DNA of 51,652 bases from the NCBI GenBank assembly GCA_016882265.1, contig VGVB01000016.1, positions 1-51,652 of the forward strand, written 5' to 3'. Shown here in pieces: positions 1 through 7,518 of this stretch. The notes under the pieces are model-generated. The model was not told the DNA's origin and searched no databases. It worked only from the letters and a program-made list of their open reading frames with translations. Origin of the DNA: Gammaproteobacteria bacterium. GTDB taxonomy: Bacteria > Pseudomonadota > Gammaproteobacteria > Steroidobacterales > Steroidobacteraceae. Within the stretch, counting starts at the first letter, position 1. The number at the start of each line of letters is the position of its first letter. The position numbers and the translations under genes were made by a program.

Positions 1-77
1 TCGCCGCGTAGCAACAGACGCCCGCCCCGCAGGCGACGGCGCTGCAGCTCCCGACCAACCTTCTCTGACTTCCGCAT
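1..77 (-). CDS. Partial N-terminus of a possible helix-turn-helix or transposase-like protein
   Basis: An ATG at 77-75 on the minus strand follows a GGAG-type ribosome binding site and opens a frame that runs off the left edge without a stop. The 25 visible residues are strongly basic (MRKSEKV, then ELQRRRLR, then RLLLRG). They resemble the lead-in to the helix-turn-helix of IS630-like transposases or winged-helix regulators. Too little is present to be sure, and a chance open frame in GC-rich DNA is possible. It lies 64 bases downstream of an S12 hydrolase gene that looks C-terminally shortened, so a mobile element here would make sense. Confidence 0.3.
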   Translation of the reverse strand, partial: MRKSEKVGRELQRRRLRGGRLLLRG

Positions 78-141
78 GCTCGCTCCGTCCGGGAATGTAC
101 ATCGGATTGGACTCACGGCATACGGAACAGTTGCAAGGCAT

Positions 142-1119
142 TTATGCAAGGCTCAATAGATCCTGCGCCAGCGCCGGATCGACCAGCGCGCCGAACAACT
201 GGCGGATGTGGGGCATCTCACCCGGCGCCAGCGTGCGCCGCAGCCGCTGCACCGCGGCGGCCGTTTCCGGCGCGAGCACGCGCGTACCGTCCAGGCTGCC
301 ATCGTTGAGCCACATGCGCACATACCGCGCCATGTCGCGAGCGGTCGAGTTGGCGGACCCGGCCGGGGCGGCGCCCGTGACATCGTGATACGGCACCGGC
401 ACTGGCACCCCGGCGGCGAAGGCGTGCGGGCGCGCGACGTTCGCGTCAGTGCGGGTGATCGCCAGCGTCGTCGTCGTACGCGACAGGCCGAGCGGCGTCG
501 TCAGGTAGCGGCGGATGGCCTCGTCGTAATCGAGCCCGGTGAGCGCGGCCGCGGCCTCGCCAGCGACGGTAAACATGGTGTTGTTGTAGGCGAAGCCGCC
601 GCGCAGGCTGGTGGCGAGCGGCATACCGGCCACCAGCGCGATCATTTCGCGGCGATCGAGACCGAAGAGGTACCAGGCCGTCAGGCCGGACTGCTCCGGT
701 AGTCCGCTCAGATGGCCGAGTGCGTCCTCGAAGGTCACGTGGGCCGTCGCGTAGGGATCCGCCATCCGGAACGCCGGCAGGTATCGCCCGATGGGATCAT
801 TGAGGCGCAGGCGCTGCTGGTCCACCAGTGCGCCGAGCAGCACCGAAGTGAAACTCTTGCCGTTCGAACCGACCGCGAAGATCGTGTCCGCATCGACCGG
901 CTGGTCACGCCCCCACTCGCGCGTGCCGTAGCCGCGCAGGTGGATCACGCCGTCGCGGTTGACGACCGCCACGGCAAGTCCCGGCACGCGCCAGTCCTGC
1001 ATCACCTTCGCGACAGCGGCATCGAAGGCCGCCGCATCGAAGCCCGGAGTCGCGGCCGGAGCCGGCAGTGTGACCAGCAGCATTCCCAGGCATGGCAGCC
1101 AGCATCGCTTGATCCTCAT
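142..1119 (-). CDS. Secreted S12 (class C beta-lactamase-fold) serine hydrolase, apparently C-terminally truncated
   Basis: A 325-residue protein with an N-terminal signal-like segment (about residues 1-23), so probably periplasmic. The SxxK motif with the nucleophile serine is SNGK (85-88), and the YxN motif is YNN (178-180). S12 family members (penicillin-binding-protein-like esterases and amidases, EstB, NylB) act on esters, amides or peptides by a serine acyl-enzyme. The third motif (HxG or KTG), normally further on, is absent: the chain stops at DLLSLA. Usual length is about 380-450 residues, so this looks truncated or is a divergent, possibly inactive copy. It is the last gene of the minus-strand operon, 13 bases after the other S12 gene, with a good GGAGAAG site before its ATG. 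It could act on the same substrate as its neighbour. The substrate is unknown. Confidence 0.8.
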   Translation of the reverse strand: MRIKRCWLPCLGMLLVTLPAPAATPGFDAAAFDAAVAKVMQDWRVPGLAVAVVNRDGVIHLRGYGTREWGRDQPVDADTIFAVGSNGKSFTSVLLGALVDQQRLRLNDPIGRYLPAFRMADPYATAHVTFEDALGHLSGLPEQSGLTAWYLFGLDRREMIALVAGMPLATSLRGGFAYNNTMFTVAGEAAAALTGLDYDEAIRRYLTTPLGLSRTTTTLAITRTDANVARPHAFAAGVPVPVPYHDVTGAAPAGSANSTARDMARYVRMWLNDGSLDGTRVLAPETAAAVQRLRRTLAPGEMPHIRQLFGALVDPALAQDLLSLA

Positions 1120-1132
1120 CGACTTCTCCTGT

Positions 1133-2299
1133 CTACGGCGCTGGCGCGGCGAGCCGCAGGGTTCCGGCCAGTTCGCTGGCCGCCAGCGCCTCGGCCAGGG
1201 CCGCGGTGAGCTGATTGCGCAGCCGCCGATAGTCCACGCCGGGACGACCGTCGAGGCTGGCGAGCAGGCAGAAGCGCAGCTCGCTGCCGCTCACGATACC
1301 GCAGAAGCTCATGTAGCCCTGGATGAAGCCGCCGTGCCCATGGACCTCGCGGCCGCCGAAATCATGCACCATGATTCCGTAGCCATAGCGCGGCATGTCC
1401 GGCTCACCAGTGGCGACCGGCTGTTGCAGGAAGTCGGCCAGATCCAGCCCAACCGGATCATCGGGCCGGCGCAGCGCATCCAGCCACCGCAGCAGGTCGC
1501 CGGCCGTCGCGATCATGTCCCCCGCCGTGTAGGCATAGGCGAGGTCGCGTGGCCCGGTCACCTCGATGCTGCGCTCAGCGTGCGGGAACCAGGCGCGCGC
1601 CATCGGCACTGCCGGCCAGGCGCCAGCCGACCCCGAGCCGCTGCCCCGCATGCCGAGTGGCACGAGGATCCGCTCGCGGATGAACTCGCCGGCCGGCCGG
1701 CCGGACACGCGCTCGATCACGGCGCCGAGGATGTCGTAGCCGAAGTTGTTGTAGTCGAAGCGCGCGCCCGGCGCGAAGCGGCGTCCGGCCAGCTCCGACA
1801 GGAACACGAGTTCGCGGAAGCTCACTGCTACTTCCGGCGGCGGATGCGGCACGTCCATGGCCGCGACACCATCGCCGAGACCACTCGTGTGCGTCAGCAA
1901 CTGGCGCAGCGTCGTATCAGCCAGGCTCGGCACGCCGGGAACAAAGCTGGCCGCCGGATCATCCAGCGACAGGCGCCCGTCGCGCGCCAGCAGCAGGATC
2001 GCCGCCGCAGTGAACATCTTGGTCTGGCTGCCGATCTGAAACGCGCGCCCGGCGTCCATCGGCAGAGTCCGCTCGCGGTCCACGTACCCGCCGGTCACCT
2101 GGATACGACCCAGCGCGGTCCCGTCCAGCGCGAGCACGACCCCGAGCGCACCGTAACGCTGCAGGTTGTCGACGACCGGCTGCAACTGCCGGACGAGTTG
2201 CCCGGTGAGCTGCGCGCGCGGACCCGCCGGCGCGGCGGCGATCACGACCGGAGCCGCCAGCAGCAGCGCCCAGCCGAGCGCCGCGGCCCGGCGGTTCAC
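1133..2299 (-). CDS. Secreted S12 (class C beta-lactamase-fold) serine hydrolase
   Basis: A 388-residue protein with all three S12 motifs: SQTK (91-94, nucleophile and general base), YNN (183-185) and HGHGG (about 320-324). The N-terminus is a signal peptide (ALGWALLLAAPVVI, then an Ala-rich cleavage region), placing it in the periplasm. The start chosen is a GTG at 2299-2297 that overlaps the TGA of the upstream receptor gene in a GTGA arrangement, which implies translational coupling. Longer frames reach back into the receptor gene and are not credible. Family members include esterases, D-aminopeptidases, the microcystin-degradation enzyme MlrB and the nylon-oligomer hydrolase NylB. Beta-lactam resistance cannot be inferred. 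The operon context of two receptors, an aminotransferase and a CoA ligase suggests it cleaves an imported amide or ester. Confidence 0.88.
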   Translation of the reverse strand: MNRRAAALGWALLLAAPVVIAAAPAGPRAQLTGQLVRQLQPVVDNLQRYGALGVVLALDGTALGRIQVTGGYVDRERTLPMDAGRAFQIGSQTKMFTAAAILLLARDGRLSLDDPAASFVPGVPSLADTTLRQLLTHTSGLGDGVAAMDVPHPPPEVAVSFRELVFLSELAGRRFAPGARFDYNNFGYDILGAVIERVSGRPAGEFIRERILVPLGMRGSGSGSAGAWPAVPMARAWFPHAERSIEVTGPRDLAYAYTAGDMIATAGDLLRWLDALRRPDDPVGLDLADFLQQPVATGEPDMPRYGYGIMVHDFGGREVHGHGGFIQGYMSFCGIVSGSELRFCLLASLDGRPGVDYRRLRNQLTAALAEALAASELAGTLRLAAPAP

Positions 2300-4464
2300 C
2301 GAGTACGGACCTCGAACTCGATACCCCAGGTCCGCGGCGCGCCAAGCAGCGCGTACTGCGTGCCGAGGAAGTCGAAAGCCAGCTCGTCGTACTCCTCGTC
2401 GAGCAGGTTCGAGCCCCACAGCGTCACGCGCCAGTGGTTGTCATCGGCGCCGACGCCGAGCCGCGCGCCGACCAGCGAGCGCTGCTCGTGCAGGAACGCC
2501 GGGTCATTGGTCACCTGCACGAAGCCGTCGTCGCGGAAGGTCAGGCTCCCGCTCAGCCACAACTTGAGGTCGTTGCCGATCGGCCGCTCATACGCTGCCG
2601 CGAAACTGCCGGACCACTCCGGCGCGTTCTGCAGCCGGTTGCCGCTGCAGTCGACACCCCCGACGCTGCAGTCGGGGTACGAGTCGTACGTGGCATCCGT
2701 ATAGCCGAGCCCGGCGGTCAGCGTCAGCCCCGCTGTCGGCCGCCCGATCAGCTCGAGTTCGAAGCCCCTGCTCTCGGCCCTGGCCGCATTGTTGACGATG
2801 AAGAAGGCCCCGACCACCGTCTGCTCCTGCTTGTCCTCGTAGTCCATCAGAAACGCGGCCATGTTGAGCCGCAGGCGGTCACCGAGCCAGCTCGTCTTCA
2901 GGCCCAGTTCGTAGCTGTCGACGTGTTCCGCGCGGAAGCTCAGCGCATCCGGGGTCGTGCCGATCACGGTGGCGTTGAAGCCACCGGCCTTGAAGCCGCG
3001 CGCGGCGCTCACGTAGGCCAGAACGTCGTCGCTCGGCTGGAAATTGAGCGTGGCGTTCCAGGAGAAGTTGTCCTCGTCGAGGTTCTCACTGAACTCCGGG
3101 ATCGGCACGGCCAGTCCCATCAGCGGTGTCATGAACGCGCCCGCGCTCAGGGTCTGCGAGAACGCCAGCGACTTGTCCTCCTTCGTGTAGCGCGCACCGA
3201 CGTCGAGTGACCACTGCTCCGCCAGCGGGAAGCTCACACTGCCGAACAGGGCCCAGGCGTCGGCGTCCACCGCAGCCGCCGAATTCACCGACTCCGACCA
3301 CGGCAGCATGAAGGGCGGCAGGAACATGGCGAACACGTCGTTACCGAGATAGGCCGTGGTCAGCGCGTCGAGATCCTCGGTGTAGAAGTACGCGCCGAGG
3401 ATGTAGTCCGGTCCGCCGTCGCGGTCCGACTGCAGGCGCAGTTCCTCGCTGAACTGCTCATGCTCCTGGTGGCGGCCCGTATAGGAAATGTCGGCGGCAC
3501 TGAAGTCCTGATCCGCGAGACCCTCCACCTCGTGCCGCCGGTAGCCGGTGATCGAGATGAGCTGGCCGATCGCCGTGTCGAACTCGAGCCGGGCCGAGGC
3601 GCCCCAGGCCTCGCGCTCGTTGAAGCTGGCGAAATTGGTGCCGATGCGCCGCTGCGACAATGGAAACGGGTCGGCCGCCGCCAGCGCACCACCGCGGATG
3701 TCCATCATCGCGTCGTTGTTCTCGTCCTTGTAGTAGTCCACGCTGAACACCGCGCGGGCACTGTTCGAGAATTCAGTGGCGAGCTTGCCGCGCACCGTCA
3801 GCGCCTCCTGATTCATGTAGTCGGCGCCGCTGATGAAGTCCTTCAGATAGCCTTCCTGGTCCACGTAGTGCACCAGCAGGTGGCCGCGCGTGCTGTCGCC
3901 GCCGAGCGGCCCGCCGATGCTGGCGCTGCCCTCGACCCGCTCGTAGTCGCCGGCGCCGAGCTTCGCCTGCGCCGCGAATTCCTCGGGCGGCGACTGTGTG
4001 ACGATACTGATCGCGCCACCGATCGTGTTGCGGCCGAACAGCGTGCCCTGCGGGCCGCGCAGCACTTCGATGCGTTCGATGCCGGCGGTCGGCGTGACGA
4101 AGGCGAAGGACTTGCCCACGTAAACCTCGTCGATGTAGAGGCCGATGCCGGTCTCGAAGCCGGGGTTGTTGCCGGTGGTCGACAGCCCGCGGATGCTGAA
4201 CACGCTCGCCGCCTGGCCGCCGCCGCTGGTGACCACGTTCGGCAGCAGTGCGCCGATGCCGGACAGGTCACTGATGCGCAGGTCGGCGAGAGTGCGGGCG
4301 TCGAGTACCGACATCGAGATCGCCACGTCCTGCACGTCCTCGGCGCGCTTGCGCGCGGTGACCAGCACTTCGTCGAGCGTAGCCTGTTGCGCGCCGGCGC
4401 CAGGCGACAGGCCGAGTGCGACCGCCGCCGCGATGATGCCCGAGCATGCCTTGCGATGGCTCAT
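2296..4464 (-). CDS. TonB-dependent outer membrane receptor
   Basis: A 722-residue protein with a signal peptide ending near AGAQ, a TonB-box-like stretch (DEVLVTARKR) and the plug hallmark IERIEVLRGPQGTLFGRN, followed by a beta-barrel with many aromatic strand ends and the late motif SAARGFKAGGFNA. It would import a ligand across the outer membrane using energy from TonB-ExbBD. The subtype (start of mature protein, plug, GGFN motif) is the one common in sphingomonads and lipid-degrading gammaproteobacteria, where substrates are usually unknown organic compounds rather than iron. The ATG at 4464 has AGGAG upstream; an in-frame extension further upstream lies in the thiolase gene. Odd point: the chain ends in EVRTR rather than the usual terminal Phe or Tyr of outer membrane barrels. 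It overlaps the next gene by GTGA. Confidence 0.9.
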   Translation of the reverse strand: MSHRKACSGIIAAAVALGLSPGAGAQQATLDEVLVTARKRAEDVQDVAISMSVLDARTLADLRISDLSGIGALLPNVVTSGGGQAASVFSIRGLSTTGNNPGFETGIGLYIDEVYVGKSFAFVTPTAGIERIEVLRGPQGTLFGRNTIGGAISIVTQSPPEEFAAQAKLGAGDYERVEGSASIGGPLGGDSTRGHLLVHYVDQEGYLKDFISGADYMNQEALTVRGKLATEFSNSARAVFSVDYYKDENNDAMMDIRGGALAAADPFPLSQRRIGTNFASFNEREAWGASARLEFDTAIGQLISITGYRRHEVEGLADQDFSAADISYTGRHQEHEQFSEELRLQSDRDGGPDYILGAYFYTEDLDALTTAYLGNDVFAMFLPPFMLPWSESVNSAAAVDADAWALFGSVSFPLAEQWSLDVGARYTKEDKSLAFSQTLSAGAFMTPLMGLAVPIPEFSENLDEDNFSWNATLNFQPSDDVLAYVSAARGFKAGGFNATVIGTTPDALSFRAEHVDSYELGLKTSWLGDRLRLNMAAFLMDYEDKQEQTVVGAFFIVNNAARAESRGFELELIGRPTAGLTLTAGLGYTDATYDSYPDCSVGGVDCSGNRLQNAPEWSGSFAAAYERPIGNDLKLWLSGSLTFRDDGFVQVTNDPAFLHEQRSLVGARLGVGADDNHWRVTLWGSNLLDEEYDELAFDFLGTQYALLGAPRTWGIEFEVRTR

Positions 4465-4504
4465 TTGCGGTTTCTCCTGCTGTGGATGGAACGGGTCCGG
4501 CCGC

Positions 4505-5692
4505 TCAGGCAGCCGCCCTTTCGTAGACGGTGACGACGCAGGCGCCACCGAGGCCCAAGTTGTGCTGGATCGCGACGCCGGCGCCGTCGACCTGCCGGGC
4601 GCCGGCCTCGCCGCGCAACTGCGTGACGAGCTCATAGCACTGCGCGAGTCCGGTGGCCCCGAGCGGATGCCCTTTGGAGAGCAGCCCGCCCGAGGGATTG
4701 GTGACGTGACGGCCCCCGTAGCTGTTGTCGCCATCGGCGATCAGCCGGCCGCCCTCACCCGGCGCCGCGAGCCCGAGCGCCTCGTAGGTCAGCAGCTCGT
4801 TGATCGTGAAGCAGTCGTGCAGCTCGAGCACCGGCACGTCGCCTGGATCGACGCCGGCCTGCGCATACGCGGCCAGCGCGGCCGCCCGCGCCATGCCGGC
4901 GCCGACCAGCTCGATCATGCTGTCGCCGTCGAACGGGTGGCCACCGTCGCTGCGGATCGCCTGGCCGGCGATCCGCACCAGTCGCCCGAGTCCGTGCCGC
5001 CGCGCGAACCCGGCCGAACACACGACGGCCGCGCCGGCGCCACAGGTCGGCGGGCAGGCCTGCAGGCGGGTCAGCGGTCCCGCCATCGGCTCGCTCGCCA
5101 TCACCTCGGCAATCGACAGCGGCTGCCGGAACACGGCCTTCGGATTGTGCGCCGCGTGCCGGCGGGCCTTGACCGCGATCGCGGCGAACGTCTCCGGCGT
5201 CGCGCCGTAGCGCTCCATGTACTCGGCGGCCGCGAAGCCGTAGAACTGCGGCAGCACCGGCGCATCGCTGCGACCGCCGGCCGCGACCAGCCGGCCGACG
5301 TGCCGATCGAACGAGTTCGGCCGGTCCGGCGTCGCGACGTTGATCGCGCCCTTCGCCATCTGCTCGAAGCCGAGCGCCAGCGCGCAGTCCACCTCGCCGG
5401 CGGCCACGGCCTGGCGCGCCAGATACAGCGCACTCGAACCGGAAGCGCAGGCGTTGTTGACGTTGAACACCGGCACGCCGGTCAGGCCGACGCCGTACAC
5501 GACCCGCTGCCCGCAGCTCGTCTCGCCGAACACGTAGCCGGCATAGACCTGCTCGATCGCGTCATAGCCGAGGCCGGCATCCGCCAGTGCGAGGCGGATT
5601 GCTTCCTCGCCGAGCTGCGGATAGGCGGGCCCCGCGCCCGGCTTCGAGAACTCCGTCATGCCGACACCAGCGACGAATACGGGCTCTGACAT
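4505..5692 (-). CDS. SCP-x/Ltp-type thiolase family protein
   Basis: A 395-residue cytoplasmic thiolase-fold enzyme. The nucleophile cysteine is in NNACASG (C82), HDCF is at 292-295 and GHPLGATG carries His342. The C-terminus has QHNLGLGGAC in place of the CxGGG of classical thiolases, which is the pattern of the sterol-carrier-protein-x (SCP-x/Ltp) branch. That branch cleaves 3-ketoacyl-CoA or, as Ltp2-like aldolases, branched beta-hydroxyacyl-CoA in steroid side-chain and related degradation. The ATG at 5692 follows GAGAGG. The gene lies 10 bases after the hydrolase gene and 40 bases before a TonB receptor gene in the same operon. No DUF35 partner, usual for Ltp2 aldolases, is adjacent, so a thiolytic role is somewhat more likely. 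The substrate is unknown. Confidence 0.88.
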   Translation of the reverse strand: MSEPVFVAGVGMTEFSKPGAGPAYPQLGEEAIRLALADAGLGYDAIEQVYAGYVFGETSCGQRVVYGVGLTGVPVFNVNNACASGSSALYLARQAVAAGEVDCALALGFEQMAKGAINVATPDRPNSFDRHVGRLVAAGGRSDAPVLPQFYGFAAAEYMERYGATPETFAAIAVKARRHAAHNPKAVFRQPLSIAEVMASEPMAGPLTRLQACPPTCGAGAAVVCSAGFARRHGLGRLVRIAGQAIRSDGGHPFDGDSMIELVGAGMARAAALAAYAQAGVDPGDVPVLELHDCFTINELLTYEALGLAAPGEGGRLIADGDNSYGGRHVTNPSGGLLSKGHPLGATGLAQCYELVTQLRGEAGARQVDGAGVAIQHNLGLGGACVVTVYERAAA

Positions 5693-5702
5693 GGTCGACC
5701 TC

Positions 5703-7517
5703 TCAGGGAGTGACTGCATCGGTGGCCGATCCGGCCTGCCAGTCGCGCAATGGCAGCAGCAGCACGCTGTCGCCCGCGGCTATTTTCCACACCGGATCAC
5801 CGTGCAACGGATAGCGCTGGAAGGTGCCGGCATCGGCACCGGCCAGCAGCAGGTGCAGGCGATCACCCGGCGCGAGCCGCACGGCCGTCGGGAAGAATTC
5901 GATCACCAGTCGGGCGCTCTCGCCGGGCACCATCGGCAGCAGCGCCGCACGGGCGAAGTTGTGTGCCGCGCCGGTCGCCGGCGCTGCGCTGCGGCGATGA
6001 ATCAGCCGCAGCATGCCCTCGGTCACGTAATGCAGCCGATCGCCGCGCTCGACCGCGAGGTAGGCGAACACAGCGCCATCCTCGTGGCTCGAGCGCAGCT
6101 CCAGCTCGAGCCGCGGCTCGCCGACCAGCTCCTGCTCGGTCGCGACCGGCGCCGACACGAAGTCGAGCATCCGGCTGGTGTCGGCGGCCCAGGCCGAAAA
6201 ATCCGGGAGCACGCCCATGTTCGCGCGCCAGCGGTTGCTGCGGCCGGTCGAGGTCGCCAGGTCGACGCGATACGGCACCGTCCCGGCGACCGGGTCGCCG
6301 CCGAGCTGCCGGTCGGCGCCGAGCGGCCAGCGCGTCTCGCGCACGCCGGCCGGCGGCCAGCTCGGGGTGCTGCGCCAGACCTCGCTGCCCATGACGGCGT
6401 AGTCGATGCGGCGGGCGCGGCCGGCTGCTCCCTGCAGTGCGCGCTGCAGGAAGTCGTGCTCGAGCGCGCGCAGGCGCGCTGGCGCTGGCACGCCCGGGTG
6501 CCCGGCTCCGCGGAACGGATCCGCGCCATGGCGCATGCCGTGGTCGGTAGCGCCGATCAGCACCCTGGCCGGTATCCGCCCGCCCTGCTGATACCGCCGC
6601 AATGCGGACAACGCCGTACCCGCATCGAGCCAGCTCCCCGAATAGAGCACCGGCACGCGGTGTCGGGCGACCTGCGCCATCTGCGCCAGGGTGCCGCGCG
6701 AGGACAGCGTCACCGGACGACCGGGCAGTGTGTCGTCGCTGTAGGTGATCGCCAGCATGTCCACGTCGATGCGCGCGTTGGCCAGGTGCTCACGCAGCGC
6801 ACGGCGCAACTGCGCGTAATCCGGATCGTCGTCGACCGGCGCAAGCTGCGGCACGTCGCGACAGGCGCTCGCCTCGGCCACGCAGCCGACCGAACGATCG
6901 ACGCCGGCCACCGCCATGCCCCACAGGTCGCGCAGCATCGTGTTGGCGACACCGCCCGGGAAGAAGTTATGCAGGTACGGATCGCTCTCGGTGAAGCGGA
7001 TCACCGCCGCGCGGATCGGCGGCGCGCCCGTCCCGGTACCGAGGTCCGCGGCATCCGCGCTGTAGGAAGTGCCCATCAGCGCGACCCGGCCATTGCTCCA
7101 GGCCTGGCGGGCGATCCAGCGGCTGACCGCGCCGATGTCGGCGATCTCGCCGCTGCTGAGTTCCGTGTCGCGGGTACCGAACGAGGCGCCGGAGCCGCGC
7201 GAATCGACGATCACGAAGGCATAGCCCTGGCCGGTGAAATACGCCACGTCGTGGATGTCGCGTTCGACGCGACGGCCATAACGCGTGCTGACCAGGATCG
7301 CGGGCCAGCGGTCCTGCCCGGCGCGGTCCGGCAGGTACAGGTCGACCGCCAGGCGCGTACCGCCGCTCGCCGGAACGTAGACCGAACGCGTGGGCTGGAG
7401 CCGTGGTGCCAGATCGACTGCCGCGCCCGGCAACGGCACCGCCACGAGCAGCAGCACCACCGCGGCGGTCCAGGTAATGCCGCGCACCGGCCGCCAGCCG
7501 GCTGCCTGACCGGACAC
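5703..7517 (-). CDS. Secreted CocE/NonD-family (X-Pro dipeptidyl-peptidase S15-type) hydrolase
   Basis: A 604-residue alpha/beta hydrolase with an N-terminal signal or anchor (about residues 13-33). The N-terminal half has the DSRGSGASFG region, the nucleophile elbow GTSYSA (Ser151), a probable acid in SGSWLD (Asp298) and a probable catalytic His in ATDHG (His326). The C-terminal part is the jelly-roll X-Pro domain. The family covers cocaine esterase, glutaryl-7-ACA acylase and X-prolyl dipeptidyl peptidases, so ester or amide cleavage is expected but not a specific substrate. The elbow is unusual: GxSYxG is normal and here the last glycine is alanine. The GTG start at 7517 lies one base after the stop of the CoA ligase gene, with AAGGTGAG as ribosome site. 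Location is probably periplasmic or membrane-tethered. Confidence 0.87.
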   Translation of the reverse strand: MSGQAAGWRPVRGITWTAAVVLLLVAVPLPGAAVDLAPRLQPTRSVYVPASGGTRLAVDLYLPDRAGQDRWPAILVSTRYGRRVERDIHDVAYFTGQGYAFVIVDSRGSGASFGTRDTELSSGEIADIGAVSRWIARQAWSNGRVALMGTSYSADAADLGTGTGAPPIRAAVIRFTESDPYLHNFFPGGVANTMLRDLWGMAVAGVDRSVGCVAEASACRDVPQLAPVDDDPDYAQLRRALREHLANARIDVDMLAITYSDDTLPGRPVTLSSRGTLAQMAQVARHRVPVLYSGSWLDAGTALSALRRYQQGGRIPARVLIGATDHGMRHGADPFRGAGHPGVPAPARLRALEHDFLQRALQGAAGRARRIDYAVMGSEVWRSTPSWPPAGVRETRWPLGADRQLGGDPVAGTVPYRVDLATSTGRSNRWRANMGVLPDFSAWAADTSRMLDFVSAPVATEQELVGEPRLELELRSSHEDGAVFAYLAVERGDRLHYVTEGMLRLIHRRSAAPATGAAHNFARAALLPMVPGESARLVIEFFPTAVRLAPGDRLHLLLAGADAGTFQRYPLHGDPVWKIAAGDSVLLLPLRDWQAGSATDAVTP

Positions 7518-7518
7518 T

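Noticed and set aside
142..2299. Reading the two S12 proteins as beta-lactamases giving drug resistance.
   Set aside because: The motifs define the fold only. Esterases, amidases and peptidases share them, and the operon context is catabolic.
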